From assembly GCF_026342035.1 (NCBI RefSeq), contig NZ_JAPENM010000001.1, positions 558,001 through 622,000 on the forward strand: a stretch of 64,000 nt of DNA. The letters run 5' to 3'. Each line of letters starts with the position of its first letter. Position 1 is the first letter of the stretch. The position numbers and the translations under genes are program-made. Below are positions 54,140 through 63,072 of this stretch, piece after piece. The notes under the pieces are model-generated. The model was given only the letters and a program-made list of their open reading frames with translations. It did no database searches and was not told the origin of the DNA. Source of the stretch: Aldersonia sp. NBC_00410. Its GTDB lineage: Bacteria > Actinomycetota > Actinomycetes > Mycobacteriales > Mycobacteriaceae.

Positions 54140-55552
54140 ATGAGCGAGCCAATCGACCCGTCCGATACCCGCATCTCCGCGCGGATCACCGCACCCGACC
54201 GGGAGACGGCGTTCGATATCGTGCGCCGCTATCCGCTCGATTACGGGTGCCGCCCGGTCGCGCTCCCGACCGATAGGGGTTTCGAGGTGCCCGCTCTGCT
54301 CTCCCCCACCGATCTCGACACGCTGCGGGACGCCGGAATCGAGGTCGACATTCGGTTCGATGTCCGCGACCGGGATAACGCACCCATCGGCACCGGCGAT
54401 CGGTTCGAGGGCGGCCAGCGCGCCCCGCAGGGTGTCGGCACCCGCCGCGAAGGCCAAGGCGACGATGTCGGCCCGATCCTCAACGTCGACGAAATCGGCT
54501 CGGCCATAGACGGACTCGTGAACGAGTACGGCATCCCCACCTTCACCCTGCCGAACGGTACCGCCGAGGGCCGCCCGAGTACCGGCGGACAGATCGGCGA
54601 TGTCGACCCCGATCTGTACCACGTCTATTTCACCGCCGGCGTGCACGCACGCGAGCGCGGCGGACCGGACGCGTTGATCTATTTCATCGCAGACCTGCTG
54701 CACGCCAACAAGTTCGGTACCGGAATCACGTTCGGCGCCCGCAGCTACAGCAACGCCGACGTGCACAAGGCGCTCAACACCGGGATCGTGTTCTTCCCCC
54801 TGGTCAACCCGGACGGCGTCGCTTGGGATCAGCGGACCGACACCCTATGGCGCAAGAACCGCAACCCGGCCAGCGCGATTCCCGGATCGGCCAAGTCCAT
54901 CGGCGTCGACATCAACCGCAATTACGACTTTCTCTGGGACTACCGCACCCACTTCGACCCGTCGATCACCGGCAATTCCGCACTCGCCTCCGACGATCCG
55001 AGCGCGGAGACATTCCACGGCACGGCGCCGTTCTCCGAGCCCGAGACACGCAATGTCGGGTGGGTCTTCGACCGGTTCCCGCGGCTGAACTGGTACATGG
55101 ATATCCACTCCGCGGTCGGCGACATCCTCTACAACTGGGGCGATGATGACGACCAGGTCGGCGATGAAGGGATGCGGTTCTTCGATCCACGCTGGGATGG
55201 AGCGCGAGGAGTGCTGACCACCAACGACTATCGCGAGTGGTTACCCGAAGCCGACCTCGGGCGGATCAAGAACGTTGCCCGGCGCACCGCGGCAGCGATG
55301 GCCGCAGTCGGCGGCCGGCCATTCCGCCCGATACCCGCGGCCGACCTCTACGCGACGTCCGGCGCGAGCGACGACTACGCCTACAGCCGCTCCTGGATCA
55401 ATCCGGATCACAGCAAAGCCCACGGTTTCACCATGGAATTCGGGTATCCGACGAATTTCTACCCCACGCTCACCGAGTACCACCAGAACCTCGCCGATGT
55501 CGGTGCCGGACTGATGGAGTTCTGCCTCGCCGCGGCAGACCACCCGGTGTAG
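54140..55552 (+). CDS. M14-family zinc carboxypeptidase
   Basis: This is a 470-residue metallopeptidase without signal peptide. An N-terminal propeptide-like region of about 110 residues precedes the catalytic domain. Zinc ligands: His and Glu in TAGVHARERGGPD (HxxE) and the later His in WYMDIHSAVG. Substrate residues lie in VDINRNYDFLWD. The catalytic Glu lies in HGFTMEFGYPTNFYPT. SGASDDYAYSRSW is the usual substrate-tyrosine region. All key positions are present, so it should be active. Lack of a signal suggests cytosolic action or a non-classical route. It stops 3 bases before the convergent SDR gene. Confidence 0.9.
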   Translation: MSEPIDPSDTRISARITAPDRETAFDIVRRYPLDYGCRPVALPTDRGFEVPALLSPTDLDTLRDAGIEVDIRFDVRDRDNAPIGTGDRFEGGQRAPQGVGTRREGQGDDVGPILNVDEIGSAIDGLVNEYGIPTFTLPNGTAEGRPSTGGQIGDVDPDLYHVYFTAGVHARERGGPDALIYFIADLLHANKFGTGITFGARSYSNADVHKALNTGIVFFPLVNPDGVAWDQRTDTLWRKNRNPASAIPGSAKSIGVDINRNYDFLWDYRTHFDPSITGNSALASDDPSAETFHGTAPFSEPETRNVGWVFDRFPRLNWYMDIHSAVGDILYNWGDDDDQVGDEGMRFFDPRWDGARGVLTTNDYREWLPEADLGRIKNVARRTAAAMAAVGGRPFRPIPAADLYATSGASDDYAYSRSWINPDHSKAHGFTMEFGYPTNFYPTLTEYHQNLADVGAGLMEFCLAAADHPV

Positions 55553-55555
55553 CGG

Positions 55556-56437
<882 letters not shown>

Positions 56438-56449
56438 CTAGCAGTCGAC

Positions 56450-56463
56450 TGGAACGTGTTCTA
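56450..56463. promoter_or_regulatory. KstR-like operator
   Basis: TGGAACGTGTTCTA fits the published 14-bp KstR consensus TnnAACnnGTTnnA at every fixed position and is palindromic. It lies 43 bases upstream of the SDR start codon, where it would block transcription until cholesterol-derived CoA thioesters appear. Control by this box is inference from the match. Confidence 0.65.
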
Positions 56464-56597
56464 GTACGCGGCGCGCAGGCACAGCTCAGGGAGCTCCGTT
56501 TGCATCACTAATCGTTAACCAGAACTCAGCACTGCGCCAGTAGGCGGCTATTGCGATAGCATTCGACGATGAAGGACCGTTTGCATATAGTCGCCGG

Positions 56598-57854
56598 GTG
56601 AAGACCCCCGACGCGGGACGCACCTCGGGCGCAGCCACTCGCGCGCGCACGGCCCGACTCCCCGCAGCAGCACGGCGGGCCGAAATCCTGCGGCGCTCGG
56701 CTCGGTTGTTCCAGCTGCGCGGTTACACCGGGGTCAGTATCGATGATATCGGTGCCGACATCGGGATCAGCGGGCCCGCACTGTATCGGCACGTCACCGG
56801 CAAGGAAGCGATCCTGTTCGAGATCGGGGCCGAGTTCCTCGACCGACTACTTGCCGCAACTAGCGGAGCGCTCCGGGAGACCGAATCTGCGAATCCCGAC
56901 GTCACCAGCCGCCTGCTCATCGATGACGTGGTCGACGTAGCGCTCGACTACCCGTCCGAATTGACGGTCACGATCCGGCACATGTGGAGCCTCAACGACG
57001 AACGGCGCGAACAGATCTCCGGACGCTGGGGTCGGCTCGGGCAAATGGCCGTACCGGCCTTCGCCGCCGCGCATCCGAACCTCGATCCAGCCGATTCCGG
57101 CCTCTATGTCCGGGCCGGTGCCGGTGTGCTACTCGGGTTCGCGCGCGGCCTGCGCAACGTGCCGCGACCACGCATCAGCGCGCATGCATCGACTGCGCTC
57201 AACGACATGCTGTGCGTACAGCTGGCCGCGTGCAGTCCGGAAACGGCCCCTACGACCGACAGCAGACTGTGGGAGCGCTCCTCGCGACGCGAGCAAATCC
57301 TCGGTACGGCAATCGCATTGTTCCGCGAGCGTGGCTTCCGCGGTGTGTCGATGGCCGAGATTGCCGAGGCTGTGGGAGTTACTGCCGCGGCACCGTACCG
57401 GCATTTCAAGAACAAGGAGGACATCCTCGCGACCGCAATCCTGCGAGCCGGCGAACGGGTCACCATCGGCATGAACGAACAGCTCGCCAGTGCGACCTCG
57501 GCAGTCGAGGCGCTGGACCGGCTCGTCCGTTCCTATATCGACATCGCCGTCGCCAACTCCGACCTGTTCGCGGTGACCGCCACCGAGTGGCACCACATCT
57601 CGGCGGACGCCATGCAACAGCGGCGGCGCACTCAGCAACTCATCGCCGAAGAGTGGACGCACTGCCTGGCAACGGTGCGCCCGGACCGCAATGGCGCCGA
57701 GGCGACCGCGATGGTGCAGGGCATCGTGGGCATGGTCAACGAGGCGGTGCGCTCACGCGCGGTGGCCCGTCGCCCACATCTCGCGGATGACCTGTACGCA
57801 CTTGCGCAGGCGATGCTGCACCAGCCGCGAACCGGTAGCGTCGCCGTGTCCTGA
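56598..57854 (+). CDS. Tandem TetR fusion protein
   Basis: This is a 418-residue protein made of two complete TetR units in a row, GTG 56598 start. HTH 1 is at about 27-72 ([45 protein letters not shown]) and HTH 2 at about 226-272 ([46 protein letters not shown]). Each is followed by its own helical effector domain. One chain could thus mimic a TetR dimer and read an asymmetric operator. It is divergent from the SDR gene and likely shares its promoter region. The effectors are unknown. Confidence 0.88.
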   Translation: MKTPDAGRTSGAATRARTARLPAAARRAEILRRSARLFQLRGYTGVSIDDIGADIGISGPALYRHVTGKEAILFEIGAEFLDRLLAATSGALRETESANPDVTSRLLIDDVVDVALDYPSELTVTIRHMWSLNDERREQISGRWGRLGQMAVPAFAAAHPNLDPADSGLYVRAGAGVLLGFARGLRNVPRPRISAHASTALNDMLCVQLAACSPETAPTTDSRLWERSSRREQILGTAIALFRERGFRGVSMAEIAEAVGVTAAAPYRHFKNKEDILATAILRAGERVTIGMNEQLASATSAVEALDRLVRSYIDIAVANSDLFAVTATEWHHISADAMQQRRRTQQLIAEEWTHCLATVRPDRNGAEATAMVQGIVGMVNEAVRSRAVARRPHLADDLYALAQAMLHQPRTGSVAVS

Positions 57855-58014
57855 TTACGGCGAAACCGACTACAGCGAAGGCGATGTCAGCGACAATTTC
57901 GACCAATGCGGTTACCCACGAAAACCAGGTGACGCGGGCCGCCGGAGGCGCGTTGATGAAACTGTCGCTGAAGAATCCCCAGGTCGGAAGCAGGTGTGCT
58001 GCGGTGAATCCCAC
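57736..58014 (-). pseudogene. Possible remnant of a membrane protein
   Basis: On the minus strand this frame encodes VGFTAAHLLPTWGFF then [29 protein letters not shown], one convincing hydrophobic helix. The frame stays open about 30 codons further upstream (to about 58100) without a clear start or ribosome site. The C-terminal part runs into the antisense of the tandem TetR gene and looks random. It may be a decayed gene. The rest of the 57855-58338 gap shows nothing else I can support. Confidence 0.3.
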
Positions 58015-58338
58015 CGCGCTGAGGGATCCGCGTGATTCCGGCAGCGACAGCGGAACTGCCGGAGCCGATTCGAGGAAAACCGTTCACCAATTCAGGCCCA
58101 CCGCCGCTTCCCGGCAACCGATATCGAAAAGTTAGCTGCGGGAGCGGTTGGGCGGGCCCATTGTGGCAATCCCGGTGACTACCGGGCACGATCGGTCCAG
58201 TCAGCCGATCGCCGGGCCGTAGCCAGTACTTCTCCACGTATTTATGCAGGTCAGATGCCCGAAACGGGCGTAAAATCCGATCTTGAAACGTGCCGGCTCG
58301 GATCGAAGGCGGACTACTCGGCGGCAGGGGTGGAGAGC

Positions 58339-58623
58339 GTGTTGAGACGGATTTGCTTCACAATTCTGGGGGCGACAACGGTCGCAGCGGGAGCGATCGT
58401 GGGAGCTGGAGGCGTGGCCTCGGCGCTCGCCCCGGGGGTGACGTGCGTGTACAGCACGTGTACCAACAACTCGAATATGGATCGGACGATCACCGGAACG
58501 GCAACCTGTCCGAACGGCTCGACCGTCCTCGCCACGGCGTTCGTTCCCGCCCACGGCTCCGGCGTCTTGCTCGCCGGACGTTGCCCCGATCTCGGTGTCG
58601 CAGGCGCGCCGTATACCTACTGA
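58339..58623 (+). CDS. Small secreted cysteine-containing protein
   Basis: This is a 94-residue exported protein, GTG 58339, with AGGGG about 8 bases upstream. Signal peptide: RRICFTILGATTVAAGAIVGAGGVASA. The mature ~65 residues (APGVTCVYSTCTNNSNMDRTITGTATCPNGSTVLATAFVPAHGSGVLLAGRCPDLG) contain four Cys, probably two disulphides, in a beta-rich small fold. No family is recognised. It is alone on its transcript, with a hairpin at 58799. It could be a surface or antimicrobial-like protein; no function is claimed. Confidence 0.6.
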   Translation: MLRRICFTILGATTVAAGAIVGAGGVASALAPGVTCVYSTCTNNSNMDRTITGTATCPNGSTVLATAFVPAHGSGVLLAGRCPDLGVAGAPYTY

Positions 58624-58798
58624 TCCCACGCCGCGCACTCCGACTTACGTCGACACCCCCGCGATCGCGGCGGTGCGGATTCGAGGCCGGGTGTGCGCTC
58701 GCCCCCGACGCTCGCCAGTTGTGCACGATAGTCGGGTGCCGACTGCACTACTGCCACCGAAAGCCGCGGCTGTGCCCAACATCTGCCGATGCACGAAG

Positions 58799-58826
58799 AA
58801 GCCCCCGACACCTGGTCGAGGGCTTT
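58799..58826. terminator. Hairpin between the secreted protein and tRNA-Arg
   Basis: AAGCCCCCGAC pairs with GTCGAGGGCTT, with one mismatch, around a 5-base loop. It starts 5 bases past the 3' end of the leftward tRNA-Arg and can also end the rightward transcript. The 58624-58798 stretch before it holds no supported gene. Confidence 0.7.
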
Positions 58827-58831
58827 CGCTG

Positions 58832-58904
58832 TGCGCCCGAAGGGATTCGAACCCCTAACCTTCTGATCCGTAGTCAGATGCTCTATCCGTTGAGCTACGG
58901 GCGC
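58832..58904 (-). tRNA. tRNA-Arg(ACG)
   Basis: This is a 73-nt tRNA. The acceptor GCGCCCG pairs with CGGGCGC. The anticodon stem TCTGA/TCAGA encloses loop CTACGGA, giving ACG. The T-loop is GGTTCGAATCC. CCA is not encoded. Its A34 is the expected substrate of TadA (41591-42097). Confidence 0.95.
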
Positions 58905-58972
58905 CGGTCTTCAGTTGTTGTCAGTGGTACCGAAGTACCAACTGTGTCACGGGCGGTGTCGAAACACCGACG

Positions 58973-59062
58973 TGGCGGAGGCGAGAGGATTTGAACCTCC
59001 GGTCCCCGTGAAGGGACAACTCATTAGCAGTGAGTCCCATTCGGCCGCTCTGGCACGCCTCC
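58973..59062 (-). tRNA. tRNA-Ser(GCT)
   Basis: This is a 90-nt class II tRNA. The acceptor GGAGGCG pairs with CGCCTCC. The anticodon stem ACTCA/TGAGT encloses loop CTGCTAA, giving GCT. It has a long variable arm and T-loop GGTTCAAATCC, with CCA encoded at its 3' end. Confidence 0.95.
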
Positions 59063-59172
59063 TGAGCCTTCTTGCGAGGCACCGGTCCTTTCGAACCGCC
59101 GAGGGGAAAGGTTACACAGGCCGGAACCGGGAAGCAAAATCGCCCCCTCCGCGAGCGGGCATCGGGCATCGC

Positions 59173-59889
59173 CTAGCGGAGATTGGCGTCGAACCAGTCG
59201 AAGATGCGGGTCTGCGCGTCGACCGACGGGTCGTTGTCCGCATCGAAATCTTCGTCATTATGGTCGGGCCGGTCGGCACGATGTTGCAATCCCGCATAGC
59301 TGACGACGTGTGCTGCGACCGCGGCCTTGCCGACCTCGTCACGCAACCGCTCCACGTGCTCGGCCGGTGTCTCCGGGTCGTCGCCGCCGTACAGGCCGAG
59401 CCACGGCGCCTGCAATGAAGGAGCAGCTTCGATGAGCGCAGGCGCATCCGCGCTGAGCGGCTGGGTGATCCCCCGCGCGGCGACGCTGACCGCCGCACCT
59501 ATCGGACGGTTCGTCGCGACCAGGAAGGCCGCGGTGCCTGCGTCGTCGAAGCCGAGCGCACCGATGCAGTCCGGAAACACCCCGCGATGGGTCAGCCAGT
59601 CGAAGCAAGCGTCGAAGTCCTCGAACAAGTTCTCGCCGAATACTTCGCTCTCGGAATCGTCGGGCTCACGATGGAACAGGTGCGGAGCAACCGCGATCCA
59701 GCCCTCGTTCGCAAGGGAGCTCAGCAAGTCGAGCAGCGCGGGGGTGAACTCGCGCGATTCGTGCAGCACGACGATGCCGCCGCGCGCGTGACCTTCGGGT
59801 TCGATGGCGGTGACGGGCACCGTCTCGATGGTTTGTTCGTCGTCGTCCGCACGCCGCAACTGTGCGGTGTCGGTGAAGAATCCCGGCAT
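59173..59889 (-). CDS. Dienelactone-hydrolase-like protein with Asp at the nucleophile position
   Basis: This is a 238-residue alpha/beta hydrolase of the DLH family, ATG 59889. It shows GGIVVLHESREFTP (oxyanion loop), GWIAVAPHLFHRE, and an elbow IGALGFDDAGTAAFLVAT. In true DLH the elbow is GFCxGG with nucleophilic Cys; here residue 115 is Asp. The acid (Asp170/171 in LYGGDD) and His203 (GLQHR) remain. It may be inactive as a hydrolase or use a different mechanism. It is divergent from the aminotransferase at 60027 (137-base gap). Confidence 0.78.
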   Translation of the reverse strand: MPGFFTDTAQLRRADDDEQTIETVPVTAIEPEGHARGGIVVLHESREFTPALLDLLSSLANEGWIAVAPHLFHREPDDSESEVFGENLFEDFDACFDWLTHRGVFPDCIGALGFDDAGTAAFLVATNRPIGAAVSVAARGITQPLSADAPALIEAAPSLQAPWLGLYGGDDPETPAEHVERLRDEVGKAAVAAHVVSYAGLQHRADRPDHNDEDFDADNDPSVDAQTRIFDWFDANLR

Positions 59890-60026
59890 GGGACCAGAGT
59901 AGGTAACAGCGGGCAACTGTGCGGAAGATTGTTTGGCACGGAACCGTCTCGGTCGGGGTATCGATCGAGGTGTTGACCTGCAGACCTGCCGATCGGCGCG
60001 GATTCCCACCCACGCATACTGGATCG

Positions 60027-61121
60027 GTGAGCGCACGCACCCGTCCAGACCTCGCCGGTATCCCCTCGTATGTGCCGGGCCGCAGTTTCCCCGGCGCGAT
60101 CAAGCTCGCCAGCAACGAGACGACGCACGCTCCGCTGCCAGGGGTGGCCGGTGCGGTCGCCGAGGCGATGCAGACGGTGAACCGGTATCCGGACAACCGC
60201 AATGCCGAACTCGTGGAGGCGCTGGCCGCGCGGCTCGGCGTGCCGTCGGAGCAGGTGACGATCGGCTGCGGCAGCGTCGCGCTGTGCCAGGAATTGGTGC
60301 AGATCACCTGCGGCGCGGGCGACGAGGTCGTGTACGCGTGGCGCTCGTTCGAGGCCTACCCCGTGGTGACGCAAGTGGCCGGTGCGACGGCGGTGACGGT
60401 CCCGCTGACCCCCGACCACGTGCACGACCTCGACGCGATGCTGGCGGCGATCACACCCCGCACCCGGCTGGTGTTCGTGTGCAACCCGAACAACCCGACC
60501 GGCACCGCGGTCGGGCGCCGCACGCTCGAGCAGTTCCTCGATGCGGTGCCCCGCGAGGTGCTAGTCGTGCTGGATGAGGCGTACTTCGAGTACCTCCGGA
60601 TCTCGCCCGAGGATGCGCCCGACGGCGTCGAACTCGGTCGCGGCCGGCCGAATGTCGTGGTGCTGCGGACGTTCTCGAAGGCGTACGGCCTGGCCGGCCT
60701 GCGAGTGGGTTACGCCGTGGGCGACCCCGCGATCATCGGCGCGCTGGCGAAGGTGCACATCCCGTTCAGCGTGAACCGGCTCGCGCAGGCGGCCGCGCTC
60801 GCGTCGCTCGAGGCCCAGGACGCATTGCTCGACCGCACGCACGCCGTCGTCGACGAGCGGCAGCGGGTTCGCGCCGCACTGATTTCGGCCGGTTACGCCG
60901 TGCCGCCGAGCGAGGCGAACTTCGTCTGGCTGCCACTGGGCGAGCGGTCCTTCGAGTTCGGCGAGGCCTCGGCCGAGTTCGGTGTGCTGGTACGTCCGTA
61001 CGGCACCGACGGGGTGCGCGTGACGATCGGCGATCCGCAGGAGAACGACGCGTTCCTCGCGTTCGCGACCGCGCCGGGCACGGCGGCCGAGTATGTCGGG
61101 GCGGCGGCCTCGGCGGGTTGA
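60027..61121 (+). CDS. pat: Aromatic amino acid / histidinol-phosphate-type aminotransferase
   Basis: This is a 364-residue fold-I PLP enzyme, GTG 60027. Motifs: LASNETTHAPLPGV, RYPDNRNAELVEALA, CNPNNPTGTAVGR, VVLDEAYFEYL, and the PLP-lysine segment VVLRTFSKAYGLAGLRVGYAVG. The C-terminal Arg lies in VLVRPYGTDGVRVTIGDPQEN. It matches the HisC2/Pat group (M. tuberculosis Rv3772, from memory), which makes phenylalanine and tyrosine from their keto acids rather than histidine. With tyrA at 42700 it would complete tyrosine synthesis. Confidence 0.85.
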   Translation: MSARTRPDLAGIPSYVPGRSFPGAIKLASNETTHAPLPGVAGAVAEAMQTVNRYPDNRNAELVEALAARLGVPSEQVTIGCGSVALCQELVQITCGAGDEVVYAWRSFEAYPVVTQVAGATAVTVPLTPDHVHDLDAMLAAITPRTRLVFVCNPNNPTGTAVGRRTLEQFLDAVPREVLVVLDEAYFEYLRISPEDAPDGVELGRGRPNVVVLRTFSKAYGLAGLRVGYAVGDPAIIGALAKVHIPFSVNRLAQAAALASLEAQDALLDRTHAVVDERQRVRAALISAGYAVPPSEANFVWLPLGERSFEFGEASAEFGVLVRPYGTDGVRVTIGDPQENDAFLAFATAPGTAAEYVGAAASAG

Positions 61122-61134
61122 GCCGTCGGCCCCG

Positions 61135-62139
61135 CTATCCGAGGGCCTTGGCGAGGGTCGGCCACGAATTGTGCAGGTCCTCCTGCCAGTACGGCCACGA
61201 GTGAGTCCCGACCGGACGATAGACGAATTGCGCTGGGATGCGGAGTGAATCGAGGCGGGCCTGGAACTGCCGCGTGCAGTTCATGGTGAGCAGCTCGAGC
61301 CCGACGCCGGTAGCCGAGTCGACCAGTGCGGTGCTGGACTGCAGGTCGCCCGGACCGACCAGCCCATTGCCGACCGACAGATAGACCGACTTCCCGCGCA
61401 GGGCATCGGCATTGGTGACCGGATCGTGCGCCGCCCAGTCGGGGTCGTTGTCCGGTCCCCACATGTTGGTCGCATTACCGCCGCGGGACGCGACGGTCGC
61501 CCGAACCGATTGCTGCGCATTGGCATCCGTCGAATCCGGACAGCTGCTGTAGGCCGCGACACCGCGGTAGAGCTGCGGGTGGCGGGTGATCAGGTTGAGT
61601 GCGGCATGGCCACCCATCGACAGTCCCGCGACCGCGTTCGCGCCGGTTCCGTCGAACCGCGCGTCGACGATCGACGGCAACTCGCCGGTGAGGAACGTTT
61701 CCCAGGCATTGACGCCGAGCACCGGGTCGATCCACTTCCAGTCGGTGTAGTAACTCGCCGCGCCACCGACCGGGAGGACGACGTTCACGTTTTTGTCGGC
61801 GAAGAACACCGCTGCGTCGGTGCGCTCGGTCCAGGTGTTCTGATCGTTGCCAGCGTCGACGCCATCGAGCAGGTACAGCGACGGGCGCGGCTTATCGTTT
61901 ACGGGGTGCAGGATTTGCACCTGCACGACGCGATGCATGGCCGGCGAATCGATGAACAGTGCCGTGCGTTGCGGCCCGAGTTGCTTGACGTCGGTCACGC
62001 GGGCGCTGCCATGTGCCGGTTCCGGCGCAGCCTCCGGAGCGGACGACCCGGTGTCCACCGGATCAGCGATAGCAGGCGCCGATCCCACCATCGTTATCGC
62101 GAACAGCAGGCATGCGTACGCCGGTGTTCGTCGTTTCAC
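61135..62139 (-). CDS. Ag85/mycolyltransferase-like secreted esterase
   Basis: This is a 334-residue exported protein of the esterase/antigen 85 family. Signal peptide: YACLLFAITMVGSAPAIA, cut near ADP. The fold markers are LYLLDGVDAGNDQNTW, VVLPVGGAASYYTDW, a nucleophile elbow AVAGLSMGGHAALNL (Ser174), YRGVAAYSSCPDS and the late His in PVGTHSWPYWQEDLHNSWP. These match mycolyltransferases, which attach mycolates to trehalose or arabinogalactan, and are strong evidence of a mycolic-acid envelope. It converges with pat (13-base gap). Confidence 0.88.
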   Translation of the reverse strand: MKRRTPAYACLLFAITMVGSAPAIADPVDTGSSAPEAAPEPAHGSARVTDVKQLGPQRTALFIDSPAMHRVVQVQILHPVNDKPRPSLYLLDGVDAGNDQNTWTERTDAAVFFADKNVNVVLPVGGAASYYTDWKWIDPVLGVNAWETFLTGELPSIVDARFDGTGANAVAGLSMGGHAALNLITRHPQLYRGVAAYSSCPDSTDANAQQSVRATVASRGGNATNMWGPDNDPDWAAHDPVTNADALRGKSVYLSVGNGLVGPGDLQSSTALVDSATGVGLELLTMNCTRQFQARLDSLRIPAQFVYRPVGTHSWPYWQEDLHNSWPTLAKALG

Positions 62140-62367
62140 TCCTGATCACTCTCCCCCCGGCGCAGCCGAGCGAGCTCTGCGTTTTGACCTACGTCACCGT
62201 AACCTACCGGCGAGTCAGAGAACAGATCGGTTGCCGATGGTTGTGGTCGTTGGCCGAAGCATTGCCGGTCTGCATCAATCTGAAACGTAATGTCTCCACT
62301 TGTCGCTAGTTCGGTGTGCCGGGACACATCGGCTCTGTACCCCGTTCGGACGTAGAAAACACCGAAC

Positions 62368-63072
62368 TCAGCCTTCGGCAATCAATCGGTTGACCAGGTC
62401 GAGCGTCGCAGCGGTACCGCATTCCAGTGCCTCGGCATCCGCGTCGCCGAGCCGCCCGCACACCCAGTCCCAGTGCGCGGCGACCACATCGCCCCCGGCC
62501 GGCGCGGCGGTGAGCGCGGAGCCACCTTTGCGCCACCGCACGACCTCGGGCGCCGGTGCGCCCAGCTCGAGACGCCGCCCGTCATAGACCAGGGGCGACG
62601 ACACCAGTTCGAGCTCATCTCCGCTGACGTGCTGCACCGTCCCCCAGCGGATACGACAGGACTGCAGCACGCGCAGCGGCGTCGCCGGATCACCGCGTCC
62701 GAGAAATCGCACCCACGGATACACAACGCAGACATGAAAGCTGTGGTGCGCGGTCGCGGTCGGCACGTCCGCGAGCAACCCGGTCGCCTGGCCGGCGAAC
62801 GCGGCGCGCAGCCGGGCGAGTAGCACACCGGGATCGAGATCGTCGAGCAGCGGACTTCCGACCCAGTAGGTGCGCACGACCGCGGGATCAAGCGGTTCGG
62901 TGCCGATCGCGGCCGCGATGGCCTCCAGGTACGGCCAGGCGCCGTCGAATTCTCTTGCGCGGTCGGCGAGTTCGTCAAGACTGGCCGACTCCGGGCCGCA
63001 GTAGCCGAGCTCGTTGGGCGGGAACGCGTACCGAGCGAACAACTCGTGACCCTCGCGCAGCGATGTGCCCAT
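62368..63072 (-). CDS. DUF6390 family protein, hydrogenase-locus associated
   Basis: This is a 234-residue cytosolic protein with no signal or membrane segment. Parts include LFARYAFPPNELGYCGPESASLDELA at the start, FHVCVVYPWVRFLGRGDPATPLRVLQSCRIRWGTV in the middle and VAAHWDWVCGRLGDADAEAL near the end. I recognise it as the DUF6390 type seen beside hydrogenase maturation genes in actinobacteria. Its ATG directly abuts the hypE stop, so the two are translated together. The role is unknown, perhaps in [NiFe]-hydrogenase maturation. The 62140-62367 gap before the mycolyltransferase-like gene shows no supported feature. Confidence 0.72.
   Translation of the reverse strand: MGTSLREGHELFARYAFPPNELGYCGPESASLDELADRAREFDGAWPYLEAIAAAIGTEPLDPAVVRTYWVGSPLLDDLDPGVLLARLRAAFAGQATGLLADVPTATAHHSFHVCVVYPWVRFLGRGDPATPLRVLQSCRIRWGTVQHVSGDELELVSSPLVYDGRRLELGAPAPEVVRWRKGGSALTAAPAGGDVVAAHWDWVCGRLGDADAEALECGTAATLDLVNRLIAEG

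Noticed and set aside
58290-58994. 234-codon plus-strand frame across the tRNA-Arg gene
   Set aside because: It runs through a tRNA and a terminator and has random composition.
58832-59062. tRNA pair as an integration site (att)
   Set aside because: I found no integrase gene and no obvious repeated tRNA 3' fragment in the window; only the idea of a hotspot is kept, at low weight.
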